Assembly (NCBI GenBank): GCA_946406115.1
Contig: OX291546.1
Coordinates: 17,787,019 to 17,851,018, forward strand
Direction: 5' to 3'
From: Apoda limacodes
Taxonomy: Eukaryota > Arthropoda > Insecta > Lepidoptera > Limacodidae
DNA length: 64,000 nt
Shown here: positions 45,527 to 53,481 of the stretch, piece by piece
Layout: each line of letters opens with the position of its first letter
How positions within the stretch are numbered: the first letter of the stretch is position 1
Program-made: the position numbers and the translations under genes
The notes under the pieces: generated by a model
The model's input: the letters and a program-made list of their open reading frames with translations, nothing else
Told to the model about the DNA's origin: nothing
Databases searched by the model: none

Positions 45527-46255
45527 ATGAAAGGAGAAGGACTTGTAAATAATTTAATTAATAATCTTCCTTTTGAGTTACATTTACCAGGATATAACTA
45601 TTGCGGTCCGGGAACACGACTAAGAGAACGGTTATTAAAGGGTGATAAGGGGGTAAACAAATTAGATGAAGCTTGTATGCATCACGATATTGCATACTCT
45701 AATTTCTCAGATCTGTCGAACCGGCACAAAGCAGATAATCAATTACTAAATATGGCAAGAAAACGTCTCAAATCAAAAGACTCTGGAAAAGGTGAAAAAC
45801 TTGCATCATGGCTTGTTAGCAAAGTTATGAAAGCCAAAATTAAAACAGGTGCAGGAGTCAAGAAGTTCAAAAAAATTATATCCAAAATACGATCAAAAAT
45901 TAAGAAATTTAAACATAAAGATAGTAATACTGCTATTAAATATGCATATTTAGCAGCCAAGAAATTATTTCCTAAAAAATGCCGTGTGCACTTACCACGT
46001 ATTATACCACTTCCGAAATCAGGAGGCATTCTACCTTTGATCCCAATATTTGCGGGGCTGTCAGCCTTAGGTAGTTTAGCTGGAGGTGCGGCAGGTATAG
46101 CTAAATCAATAAATGATTATAAAATGGCTCAACAAAATTTTAAGGAGTCTGAACGACATAATAAAATTATGGAATCTGTAGCATTAGGTAAAGGATTGTA
46201 TATTAAACCATATAAAAAAGGCAATGGCATATTTTTAAATTCATCAAAAAACTGA
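45527..46255 (+). CDS. PLA2-domain minor virion protein
   Basis: The 242-residue protein starts with a phospholipase A2 domain of the parvovirus VP1 type: calcium loop YCGPGT at residues 25-30 and catalytic His-Asp in 'ACMHHDIAYS' (H53, D54). Such domains help particles cross membranes. A very basic middle follows, then a glycine/alanine-rich hydrophobic segment ('LPLIPIFAGLSALGSLAGG', about 166-186) resembling membrane-active minor capsid proteins, and 'KGLYIKPYKKGNG' near the end. The ATG at 45,527 is chosen because the frame upstream lies inside the integrase gene and reads as no domain. The last two sense codons form the heptamer A AAA AAC before TGA, with the protease in the -1 frame (see next entry). 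Confidence 0.88.
   Translation: MKGEGLVNNLINNLPFELHLPGYNYCGPGTRLRERLLKGDKGVNKLDEACMHHDIAYSNFSDLSNRHKADNQLLNMARKRLKSKDSGKGEKLASWLVSKVMKAKIKTGAGVKKFKKIISKIRSKIKKFKHKDSNTAIKYAYLAAKKLFPKKCRVHLPRIIPLPKSGGILPLIPIFAGLSALGSLAGGAAGIAKSINDYKMAQQNFKESERHNKIMESVALGKGLYIKPYKKGNGIFLNSSKN
46246..46252 (+). promoter_or_regulatory. Probable -1 ribosomal frameshift site
   Basis: A AAA AAC is in exact X XXY YYZ register with the PLA2 frame and is followed at once by the TGA stop (46,253-46,255). After a -1 slip the next codon is CTG at 46,252, which opens into the protease frame. The downstream sequence offers only a weak CAGG-CTG-CCTG hairpin; a pseudoknot was not evident by eye. Function is inferred. Confidence 0.6.
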
Positions 46256-46650
46256 GAACCAGGCTGCCTGAGAGAGCACTTACAAATTATGACATCTTAG
46301 AACATGCCAAAAAAACAAAAATACCAGAGTTTAGAGGAGTATATATGAAAGACAGATTACCTGGAAAGGTGAAAAAAGTTGAATGTGGCATAGTTAATTT
46401 GGATAGTTACAAGAATCAAGGAACTCATTGGGTAGCCTATGCAAAGATTGATAAATATTGTCAGTATTTTGACAGTTTTGGAGATTTAAAACCACCGATT
46501 GAATTAGTAAAATATTTAGACACAAACAATATAACTTACAATTACACAAAGTTCCAAAAATTTAATTCATATAATTGCGGACATCTATGTTTAAAGTTTT
46601 TGCACAATTTCTGGAAACAATGTACGATAAAGGTAAAAACGGTAGTATAA
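46252..46650 (+). CDS. Adenain-like cysteine protease
   Basis: This is the maturation protease of Polintons and adenoviruses, expected to cleave capsid proteins. Visible catalytic residues are His in 'QGTHWVAYAK', Asp in 'YFDSFGDLKPP' and Cys in 'NSYNCGHLCLKFL'. The conserved N-terminal part ('ERALTNYDILEHAK', 'IPEFRGVYMKDRLP') lies upstream of the only in-frame ATG at 46,345, in a frame that is open from 46,216 and contains no ATG before 46,345. Translation is therefore most simply explained by -1 frameshifting from the PLA2 gene, giving a fusion; starting at 46,345 would drop about 30 conserved residues but keep the triad. The domain after the shift has 132 residues, short but normal for this lineage. 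Confidence 0.85.
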   Translation: MRTRLPERALTNYDILEHAKKTKIPEFRGVYMKDRLPGKVKKVECGIVNLDSYKNQGTHWVAYAKIDKYCQYFDSFGDLKPPIELVKYLDTNNITYNYTKFQKFNSYNCGHLCLKFLHNFWKQCTIKVKTVV

Positions 46651-46687
46651 ATTCGGACTGATTAGTTCTGCTGTTACCAATAGCAAT

Positions 46688-47359
46688 ATGTCCTTCACGC
46701 TGTCTATAACAGGTAACACCTCTGTTCTGACGACGAACTATTTTCCTACATTACAACTTGATGGTGAATATGAGTGTGCCTTGCTACATTTATCTACATT
46801 TAATTCCTTACCGAATATTGATGGCAGAAATAATAAATTTCATTATGGGACTAATGAACTAATAGAAATCCCTGAAGGTGCATACGAACTTCAAGATATT
46901 TGTGACTATTTAAAATCGAAAATAAAAAAATGTGACTTAAAATTATATTGTAACAATAACACTTTAAAGACAACAATATTTTGTACTAAAGATATTCATT
47001 TTGAAAAACGGTCATCACTTGGTAACCTGTTAGGTTTTGGTGAAGTATTGTTAAAAGCTAATAAATTGCACGAGTCCCGCTTTCCAGTTAACATTTTATC
47101 AACAACTGTGATCAGAGTCGAATGTGACATAGTCAGTGGTTCATACATAAACGGAGTTTCCAGTCACATCATCCACGAGTTTTCTCCGAATGTTCCTCCA
47201 GGTTATAGAATAATAGAAATACCAAAAAACATTATTTATTTTCCTGTAAATAGGAATACCATTAACAATATAGACATAAGAATATTGGATATAAAGAATA
47301 ACTTGATAAATTTAAGAGGTGAAGAAATTCAGTTGTATTTACATATCAAGAAGAAATGA
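46688..47359 (+). CDS. Penton-like minor capsid protein
   Basis: The 223-residue protein corresponds to the single jelly-roll minor capsid (penton) protein of Polintons, expected to occupy the five-fold vertices. Recognisable features are the start 'MSFTLSITGNTSVL', 'GEYECALLHLSTFNSLPNI', 'IEIPEGAYELQDICDYL', 'STTVIRVECDIVSGSYING' and the C-terminal 'NLRGEEIQLYLHIKKK'. The length fits. It starts 35 bases after the protease stop, and its stop codon overlaps the ATG of the next small gene (ATGA), suggesting coupled expression from one transcript. It is intact. Confidence 0.85.
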   Translation: MSFTLSITGNTSVLTTNYFPTLQLDGEYECALLHLSTFNSLPNIDGRNNKFHYGTNELIEIPEGAYELQDICDYLKSKIKKCDLKLYCNNNTLKTTIFCTKDIHFEKRSSLGNLLGFGEVLLKANKLHESRFPVNILSTTVIRVECDIVSGSYINGVSSHIIHEFSPNVPPGYRIIEIPKNIIYFPVNRNTINNIDIRILDIKNNLINLRGEEIQLYLHIKKK

Positions 47360-47499
47360 TTGATTACTATAAAAACGAACAACGTCCAGTTAAAACGCGT
47401 AGTAATAATAGTGGTGTTCGTAAAACAACACATACCAAGAAAAAAAAATTAAGCGTTGAAAACATAAACTTTTTAAAATTAGTTGGCCTATTAAAATGA
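47356..47499 (+). CDS. 47-residue basic protein between capsid genes
   Basis: A short frame of 47 codons starts at ATG 47,356, overlapping the penton stop as ATGA, and ends at TGA 47,497-47,499, overlapping the next ATG in the same way. The product is strongly basic in the middle (repeated Lys/Arg/Thr, including KKKK) and ends with 'NINFLKLVGLLK'. Overlaps at both ends and exact fit between the two capsid genes argue that it is real. It might bind DNA or be a small capsid cement protein; neither is shown. I do not recognise a named family. Confidence 0.6.
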   Translation: MIDYYKNEQRPVKTRSNNSGVRKTTHTKKKKLSVENINFLKLVGLLK

Positions 47500-48707
47500 G
47501 TATTTTAAACATTATCAATCCTCCTGTTCACGATAATTCTATCGAGGCTATCGAAACTCATTCGTATAAACCTTATGTCACAAGTTTTAACAAAAACGAT
47601 GAAATTAGAATTCCGATTAATCAGCAAGATGTATACATATTGCCCTCCGCAAGTACCTTGTACTTAGAAGGAATAGTAAATGTAATAAAAAGAGATACAA
47701 AAGAAAAAGTATCTAGTGTTCAATTTACAAACAATCCCCTTCTATATTTATTTCAAGATATTCGATATGAATTAAATGGAGTCGAAATTGATAAAGTGAA
47801 AAATGCTGGCGTTACCACAACAATGAAAAGTTTATTATCAATGAATGAAACTGAATCAAAAATTTCAAAAGCTTGGGGTTGGGACATTGATGGTACAAAA
47901 AATATGCATGGTGGAAGATTTTCAGCATCTATACCGTTGAGCAATATTTTAGGTTTTGCTGAGGATTACAAGAAAGTTGTAATTAATTGTAAACATGAAC
48001 TTGTCATGTTGCGCAGTAACACAAATCTAAACGCGGTCAAATTAAATACTGGAGAAGTTATAGACGATATTGAAATACATAAAATAATCTGGCGTGTTCC
48101 GCATATTAAGGTCTCCGACCGAGAACGAATAAATTTTCTTAAACTATTAGAAAAGGATCGCACCATTCAATTAACGTTTAGAAATTGGGACCTATATGAA
48201 AATACGTTAGCTAAAACCACCAAGCATACCTGGACCATCAAAACTTCATCTCAAATAGAAAAACCTAGATATGTTATTGTAGGCTTGCAAACTGGTAGAA
48301 AAAATGATGCTTTGAAAGATATGTCGCACTTTGATCATTGTAATTTACGTGATGTTAAAGTTTTTCTGAATTCAACATATTTTCCTTATGAATGTCTAAA
48401 TGCAAACTTTTCTGAAGATAGATTTGTTTTAATATATGAACAATACGTTAAGTTTCAACAGTCTTATTATGGTCGTAGAGCTGAACCGTTGCTAAGCACG
48501 AAAGAATTTAAAGAAAAAGCGCCGCTATTTGTCATTGATTGTGCTCGTCAGCCTGAATCACTAAAGAGTGGGCCTGTAGTAAACATTCGATTAGAGTTAG
48601 AAAGTGATGTAGAAATTCCTGATCAGACATCTGCTTACTGTTTAATACTAAACGATTGTATAGTTGAATATAAACCTTTAAGTAACATCGTTCGTAAAAT
48701 ATCATGA
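47496..48707 (+). CDS. Double jelly-roll major capsid protein
   Basis: The 403-residue protein matches the Polinton major capsid protein, the hexon-like double jelly-roll that forms the icosahedral shell. Recognisable segments: 'FNKNDEIRIPINQQDVYILPSAS' (first strands), 'LFQDIRYELNGVEIDKVKN' with 'GVTTTMKSLL' (family signature), 'IIWRVPHIKVSD', 'YVIVGLQTGRKN', 'FDHCNLRDVKVFLNSTYFPYE' in the second barrel, and 'PLFVIDCARQPESLKSGPVVNIRLELE'. The length is about right for invertebrate copies. The ATG overlaps the stop of the 47-codon gene and its stop overlaps the next gene's ATG (ATGA). No break is seen. Confidence 0.92.
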   Translation: MSILNIINPPVHDNSIEAIETHSYKPYVTSFNKNDEIRIPINQQDVYILPSASTLYLEGIVNVIKRDTKEKVSSVQFTNNPLLYLFQDIRYELNGVEIDKVKNAGVTTTMKSLLSMNETESKISKAWGWDIDGTKNMHGGRFSASIPLSNILGFAEDYKKVVINCKHELVMLRSNTNLNAVKLNTGEVIDDIEIHKIIWRVPHIKVSDRERINFLKLLEKDRTIQLTFRNWDLYENTLAKTTKHTWTIKTSSQIEKPRYVIVGLQTGRKNDALKDMSHFDHCNLRDVKVFLNSTYFPYECLNANFSEDRFVLIYEQYVKFQQSYYGRRAEPLLSTKEFKEKAPLFVIDCARQPESLKSGPVVNIRLELESDVEIPDQTSAYCLILNDCIVEYKPLSNIVRKIS

Positions 48708-49180
48708 ATTCTTATTTTGTCGATGTTCAAGGATTTAAAAATTACAAAAATGATTTTATCATAAAAGAATTTGCAATTTCTGACAAATATAACAACACTC
48801 GGGTATTTTTGATTAAGCCTCCTTACCCGTACACGAAATTAACTGATGAAGAAAAGAAAACAGTATCATGGATTGAACGAAACAGAGGTATCTATTGGAG
48901 CGAAGGTTACATAGATTATTATAAATTCTTAAGACTAATGAAATCATTTTTGAAAAATAAGGAAGTCATAACGAAAGGAGACGAAAAGAAAAAATGGATT
49001 AATTTACTCTGTGAAAAGTGTCAGTCTTCAAATATTGAGGAGATAGGTTGTCCTAGCTTTGGTAATCTGTACGATAAATATAGTAGTGTAGGTTCTGTAA
49101 CAAGTTGTAAAAATCATAAAAAAGAATGCGCTTTAAAAAATGTTTTATGTATTAAGAAATGGTACTTTGAAAATGTGTAA
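48704..49180 (+). CDS. Conserved 158-residue Polinton protein, function unknown
   Basis: It begins 'MNSYFVDVQGFKNYKNDFIIKEFAI' and contains 'KPPYPYTKLTDEEKKTVSWIERN', 'IYWSEGYIDYYKFLRLM' and a C-terminal Cys-rich part ending 'CALKNVLCIKKWYFEN'. I recognise this arrangement from many insect Polinton copies, always next to the capsid gene. The opening D-V-Q-G-F-K recalls the first acidic motif of DEDD-type nucleases, but other catalytic residues are not clear, so no function is assigned. It is the last plus-strand gene; its ATG overlaps the capsid stop, and a polyadenylation signal follows about 20 bases after its own stop. Confidence 0.8.
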   Translation: MNSYFVDVQGFKNYKNDFIIKEFAISDKYNNTRVFLIKPPYPYTKLTDEEKKTVSWIERNRGIYWSEGYIDYYKFLRLMKSFLKNKEVITKGDEKKKWINLLCEKCQSSNIEEIGCPSFGNLYDKYSSVGSVTSCKNHKKECALKNVLCIKKWYFENV

Positions 49181-49199
49181 ATTTTTTACTTGTTTACTA

Positions 49200-49205
49200 A
49201 ATAAA
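49200..49205 (+). terminator. Polyadenylation signal, plus-strand block
   Basis: AATAAA (in AAATAAATAAATAG) follows the last plus-strand stop by 20 bases, in the convergence zone between the two gene blocks. Confidence 0.6.
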
Positions 49206-49406
49206 TAAATAGTTTAAAATTTTTTTGTATTATTTTTGAACCTTAACCAATCCATCACTTATAATTTTATTATATTTATGAAACGGATACAAGAAAGGTA
49301 ATGTGAAAGGATAATTTTAACTATGGGGTGGACATCTACAGAGTAAAATGCTAATAATGAAATGTGAGTGAGACTTTAAATAATACACTTTTTTTAAATA
49401 TACTTT

Positions 49407-49412
49407 TTTATT
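49407..49412 (-). terminator. Polyadenylation signal, minus-strand block
   Basis: TTTATT on the plus strand is AATAAA on the minus strand, positioned downstream of the 95-codon minus-strand gene. Confidence 0.45.
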
Positions 49413-49620
49413 TTCAATTTGTACATTTTATATTTCTAAATAGATTTCATATTTATCTACTAAGATATTGTCGCAGCGCAGGCTATTTTGACATCCGTAT
49501 CTTGTCTTGACATGAAACAAAGCGTTATTATCTGTAACAAAACAAAAAATGATTAGTGTATTGCTTCTGTAAAAGGAAATAATACCATTTCAAAGACTTA
49601 AAAGTGAGGAGAAGTAAAAA

Positions 49621-49908
49621 TTAGCTATTATATAAAAACATATCTACATACCTGAAAAGATTTACGTTGCACAGATTTTCGTTGCGCTCTCCTAGCTCAG
49701 ACGTTATTTGGTATATTAATTGGGATGCCTTGTATAGAATATTATCCTTTTCATCATAAACTATATATTGAGTTTTAATACGTGATCGTAAATGCACATC
49801 ATTTGCTTTATCAACTGCATCAAAAATTTCAACTTTTACTAAATACTTTGGTATTTTTGAGTCCATAACTGCCACCATACTAGCTTGCATTGATCGAACT
49901 TCAGACAT
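49621..49908 (-). CDS. Small Polinton gene, possibly spliced, unknown
   Basis: The minus-strand frame encodes 95 residues starting 'MSEVRSMQASMVAVMDSKIP'. I do not recognise the family. In its last part the sequence CAG|GTATGT (donor at about 49,651) is a strong 5' splice site, so the last 15 codons may be intron. Two acceptors lie downstream on the minus strand: one after TTCCTTTTACAG (49,568), which would keep an open frame for about 43 codons to a stop at 49,440s, and one after TTTTGTTTTGTTACAG (49,531) with a good CTAAT branch point, which would end the protein after one codon. Which is used cannot be told from sequence. A GC-rich block lies upstream. Confidence 0.5.
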   Translation of the reverse strand: MSEVRSMQASMVAVMDSKIPKYLVKVEIFDAVDKANDVHLRSRIKTQYIVYDEKDNILYKASQLIYQITSELGERNENLCNVNLFRYVDMFLYNS

Positions 49909-50160
49909 GATTTCGTGTATACTGATATAGATGTGACCGCACTTAACGCGAAGAACGTAATGAGCTAAGAGCTAGGCATATGCCATGCACCATATACTAG
50001 ACAACGCGCCCCGCTCCCCGCGCTCGCACGCTATGCAACAATGCAACGTAATACGCATGCGTCATTAAAAATCATGTCTGGACTGGTTAATTGTTGCTCT
50101 AGATAGACTAATAGCAGGTATAATGGTATCTTCCAAGTATAGTGGTAGAAAATAAATAAA
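49909..50160 (-). promoter_or_regulatory. GC-rich upstream block of the 95-codon gene
   Basis: Between two minus-strand genes lies an island rich in CG dinucleotides (about 49,945-50,065: GCGCCCCGCTCCCCGCGCTC) with the palindromes GGCATATGCC (about 49,975) and ACGCATGCGT (about 50,050). It is unlike the rest of the element and precedes the start of the minus-strand gene, so a promoter or protein-binding region is likely. No TATA box was identified. Confidence 0.4.
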
Positions 50161-50237
50161 AAATACAAATTCTACATACATAAATTTATTTTCAATAATC
50201 ATGCACTATACAATTATTAAACAATTTTTTAAAATAT

Positions 50238-50453
50238 TTATAAGTTGAAAATTACAAAAGGTAAAAAATAATCAAACCCAATAGTCACTATTTCATTTTC
50301 AACCAAAGACTCGGTATTACAATTACACAATAGTCTATAGTAAATGTTTTCAACGGAAGAAAGTGTGTCTTGTTTAATAATTTTTTTAAAACGTGTAATG
50401 CATTCAGACACATATTCATCTAAACTTAAAAGATAATCGAAATATATACACAT
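50238..50453 (-). pseudogene. Downstream half of a frameshifted small gene
   Basis: The minus-strand frame gives 71 residues from an internal ATG, and it is open further upstream to about 50,525, where it runs alongside the end of the 50,516-50,770 frame. The two frames differ by one base, and sense sequence continues smoothly from one to the other across a GTGTAAA site near 50,517. The simplest reading is one gene of about 170 codons with a single-base insertion. The function is unknown. A minus-strand AATAAA lies near 50,180-50,185. Confidence 0.5.
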
Positions 50454-50515
50454 ACAACGGTAAAATTTTTTTAAGATGCCTAGTACTTTTGTAACAATTT
50501 CGTAATCACACAGTT

Positions 50516-50770
50516 TTACACAGTATTAAAGACATATAATTCATGCATATCACAAGTATTTAAATTTAGAATATTTTTAATATAACCAAAATCACTTGAG
50601 GTTAATGTTACTATTTCACAATCACTTTGCAATATCTTGACTTTTGGTTTGAAATCGATGTCGCCCCATAGTGCAATTATTAACTGTAGACCGTTATATT
50701 CGTATGTATGTTTTAAGACACATATGGTTGACAAGTAACTTATACCCCTAAAATAGACACGTGACCCCAT
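50516..50770 (-). pseudogene. Upstream half of a frameshifted small gene
   Basis: 84 residues beginning 'MGSRVYFRGISYLSTICVLK' and containing 'GLQLIIALWGDIDFKPKVKIL' and 'CEIVTLTSSDFGYIKN'. The gene overlaps the end of the DNA polymerase gene by 31 bases. It seems to continue, in another frame, into 50,238-50,525. I do not recognise a characterised family, though small genes of this sort follow polB in other Polintons. The break could be a true mutation or a sequencing error. Confidence 0.5.
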
Positions 50771-53481
50771 GCTGTCGTAGACACTTTATCTCCTGACACC
50801 AATCGCTTATCGTCGTTGCTTGACAAGGCAATCTTTTTAACGCTACGCGTGAACACTTCGTGTTTTATAGATTTGAATAAAATATTTTTTTTTTTTATGA
50901 CACCGCCTTTAAACAATGTTTTTCTATAATTTGAAAAACTTAAATTTCGTACAACACATGTCTTTACACCTTTAGCTTTTTTAATAATACTGTTTGCAGT
51001 TTTAACGCAGTACAATTTAGAACGTAGGCCTACAAACTTTGTAATAATATCCCCTCCCATTTCGTCTTTAAAAAGACCTGGAACTTTTTTATTTATTAGT
51101 GGCAAGTCATAGTCATTTTGTAAACCATAATTGCTAGTATCGAAGTACTGTATAAAATGTTTTTTTAGGTCTTTATAAAAGTCAGGTGTTTTTATGTGAT
51201 ATATGAAACTGTCTGTATCAGTATAGCACATGCGTACGCGTTTACCATAAAATGGTTGAACAATAGAGTAATGAAAATCGTACATGTGAGCTTTAGATAG
51301 CTCGAGCACTGTAAACCCTATGTATAGAGGCTTATCTAAAATTATCTGTTCAGGCTTGGTTTGTATAGCAACCAAATTTTCAGTAAAGACTGAAACACTA
51401 TGAAAACTCGGACTTGCTATTAATTTGTCTGCGCTATTTTTCTTTTTAGTTTTATTTTGGGTGTCAGACCATTGATTCACTAACTGTACCTTAACCCTTC
51501 GTTCGTTGTTTTCTAATGTTTTACCAAAGATACTATTGTTTAACAATTTAAAAAAGTCTTGTTCAAATTCCGATTTTGCGTTTTGTCTTAAACTTGTATT
51601 TAGATCGATGTATTGTTTTAGGTAAGAGCTCTGCCTAAACGTAATAACGCGATGCACTTTTTCAAGGATTAAACCGTGTTTTATACAAGTTTTTAAATTC
51701 ACATAGTGAATTACGTAAAAATATTTGTCGAATAAATTCGGAATAAGTTTAGAAGTTTTCCCTCCGGGAGGAATACTTTTTTCTGGACAAAACGGTAACT
51801 CGTTATGTTTTCCATGCAATTCTTTAGGATAAATCAAATCGACTTCGAGTATAAACCCGTAATCAGCATCATTTGATACATTGTTAACATTAAAATTAAC
51901 TATATCAGATTGACTCAAAAAACGAAAGTTTGAAAAAGGCAAAGCTTGGCACATGCTGTATCCATAAAGATTATTACAATCTATGTAGACTATATATGAG
52001 TCAGTTAACAAAGGATCATAGTGTAAAACGTGTTTATTGTTAGCTTCTGCATATCTGTGCGAACACATACAAACACCGCCCCTTATACCGGCTTGAATCA
52101 TTCTAATTATTTCTAAATCTCCAATGAGTTCAAGCTCGACACCTGTTTTAAAAAGCATGCTATCCCATGATAAGCTACTTGCTGTTAAGTAATATGCTGG
52201 ATCGAGAAGATAGTGACGTTTGCATGTTTGCCTAAAATTTTCGAAAATATCCGTCAGCAAAAGCACATCAATTTGCAAATATAAATCAGTGTACTGACCG
52301 AGATTTAAAATATCAAATGCGCGCCAAACTGTTTGCGCGTGTTCGTAATCCTCATCCGAAATAGTTTCATTAGTAAGAGAACTGTAAAAACATTCTTTTT
52401 TAGGAAGTTTCTGTTCATTGTAACGATCCCATTTATCCATATATTCGTAAGGATAAACTCCTTTACGTGTAACTAAATCGAATTGAGTTGGATTTAAAAA
52501 ACATCTACGAAGATGTATAAAATGTTCTTTTTTTAAAGTTTTAGCCAACTTTTCTAAACTGGTGCCTAAAAATTTATAAGAATCTACAAATCGTAGCTGA
52601 ATGAATTCTTCATCGGAAACTGGAATGAATTTAGTAAATGAGATATAGTTCTCTTTAGTTTTAGGAATGATTTTTATCGCTCCTGGAGCTTCTCCTAGAT
52701 TTTTGATAAACAGATGGCTGTCATAGCCTGCCAGATTGTGGAAAAATATCGGTACAAATTTGGGAATTTTGTATTGTAAATTACAATAGTTATGAGCTGC
52801 ACCACGATAACGGCCTGATATATGACAATGATCTTTCACTTTGTCACCAAATAAAAAATTCCGGCAAATATGGCAAAGGGTAGCATTTTTAAAATCTTTT
52901 GCATCATTTTCATTAAAAATAATAGGAACATTTTGAGATAGAATTTGGTGTATTTTACGCGCGTCTCTATAAAGATAATCGATAAATGTTTCAATACAGT
53001 CAACGCCGCGGTAAGACACATATCGATTATGGTTCGGGTCCGCTGTACAAACAATTTGATAAGCAAACGCTGCTGGAATATGATGTTGTAACGTTTCTGT
53101 ATTCGAAGTGCCTGATGGTTCTTTATAGCACGGTTTCAATAAAGTTTCCATGTCCGCGTAAATTACGACGGGGACATTTTGTTTACGGTCATAATTTTTG
53201 AATTTGATTACTGAACCCTTTTCCGGTAATAAAGTCACTATTCCACCACAAAGGTGATTATCAACTTCGATTTGTGTTTTAAAAAATACTAAACACGTGT
53301 CGCAAAAATACAGTTTCCCGTGATGGTTTGTTATTTGTTTACGAACAAGCCGTGACAAATCCTTAATGAGACAGTAATGCGATTTACCATTATTTTCAAA
53401 AAACAACAAATGTATGATTTTTTTATTACTTATATTTTCAGACTTATACAATGGTCCCGTTATGGTCTTATTGTTTTGCAA
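50740..53481 (-). CDS. Polinton DNA polymerase B, main part
   Basis: About 913 residues of a protein-primed family B polymerase that would copy the element's linear DNA. Exonuclease: Exo I 'YADMETLL' (D110, E112), Exo II 'FFHNLAGYDSHL' (247-258), Exo III 'YLQIDVLLLTD' (401-411). A zinc-type insert has CHIC...DHCHISGRYRGAAHNYCN (203-234). Polymerase: motif A 'DCNNLYGYS' (501-509), motif B 'KLLNNSIFGKT' (645-655), motif C 'YTDTDS' (753-758). The end 'TTAWGHVSILGV' matches the usual W-G-H terminus. The frame opens at 53,496 and has no ATG at its start because the gene's first part is in another frame (next entry). Apart from that break every catalytic motif is intact. Confidence 0.92.
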   Translation of the reverse strand: MQNNKTITGPLYKSENISNKKIIHLLFFENNGKSHYCLIKDLSRLVRKQITNHHGKLYFCDTCLVFFKTQIEVDNHLCGGIVTLLPEKGSVIKFKNYDRKQNVPVVIYADMETLLKPCYKEPSGTSNTETLQHHIPAAFAYQIVCTADPNHNRYVSYRGVDCIETFIDYLYRDARKIHQILSQNVPIIFNENDAKDFKNATLCHICRNFLFGDKVKDHCHISGRYRGAAHNYCNLQYKIPKFVPIFFHNLAGYDSHLFIKNLGEAPGAIKIIPKTKENYISFTKFIPVSDEEFIQLRFVDSYKFLGTSLEKLAKTLKKEHFIHLRRCFLNPTQFDLVTRKGVYPYEYMDKWDRYNEQKLPKKECFYSSLTNETISDEDYEHAQTVWRAFDILNLGQYTDLYLQIDVLLLTDIFENFRQTCKRHYLLDPAYYLTASSLSWDSMLFKTGVELELIGDLEIIRMIQAGIRGGVCMCSHRYAEANNKHVLHYDPLLTDSYIVYIDCNNLYGYSMCQALPFSNFRFLSQSDIVNFNVNNVSNDADYGFILEVDLIYPKELHGKHNELPFCPEKSIPPGGKTSKLIPNLFDKYFYVIHYVNLKTCIKHGLILEKVHRVITFRQSSYLKQYIDLNTSLRQNAKSEFEQDFFKLLNNSIFGKTLENNERRVKVQLVNQWSDTQNKTKKKNSADKLIASPSFHSVSVFTENLVAIQTKPEQIILDKPLYIGFTVLELSKAHMYDFHYSIVQPFYGKRVRMCYTDTDSFIYHIKTPDFYKDLKKHFIQYFDTSNYGLQNDYDLPLINKKVPGLFKDEMGGDIITKFVGLRSKLYCVKTANSIIKKAKGVKTCVVRNLSFSNYRKTLFKGGVIKKKNILFKSIKHEVFTRSVKKIALSSNDDKRLVSGDKVSTTAWGHVSILGV

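Noticed and set aside
45490..45530. Splice acceptor (CTTTCTTTTCAG) just before the PLA2 start
   Set aside because: It fits the consensus but no matching donor or need for splicing is visible; kept as a curiosity only.
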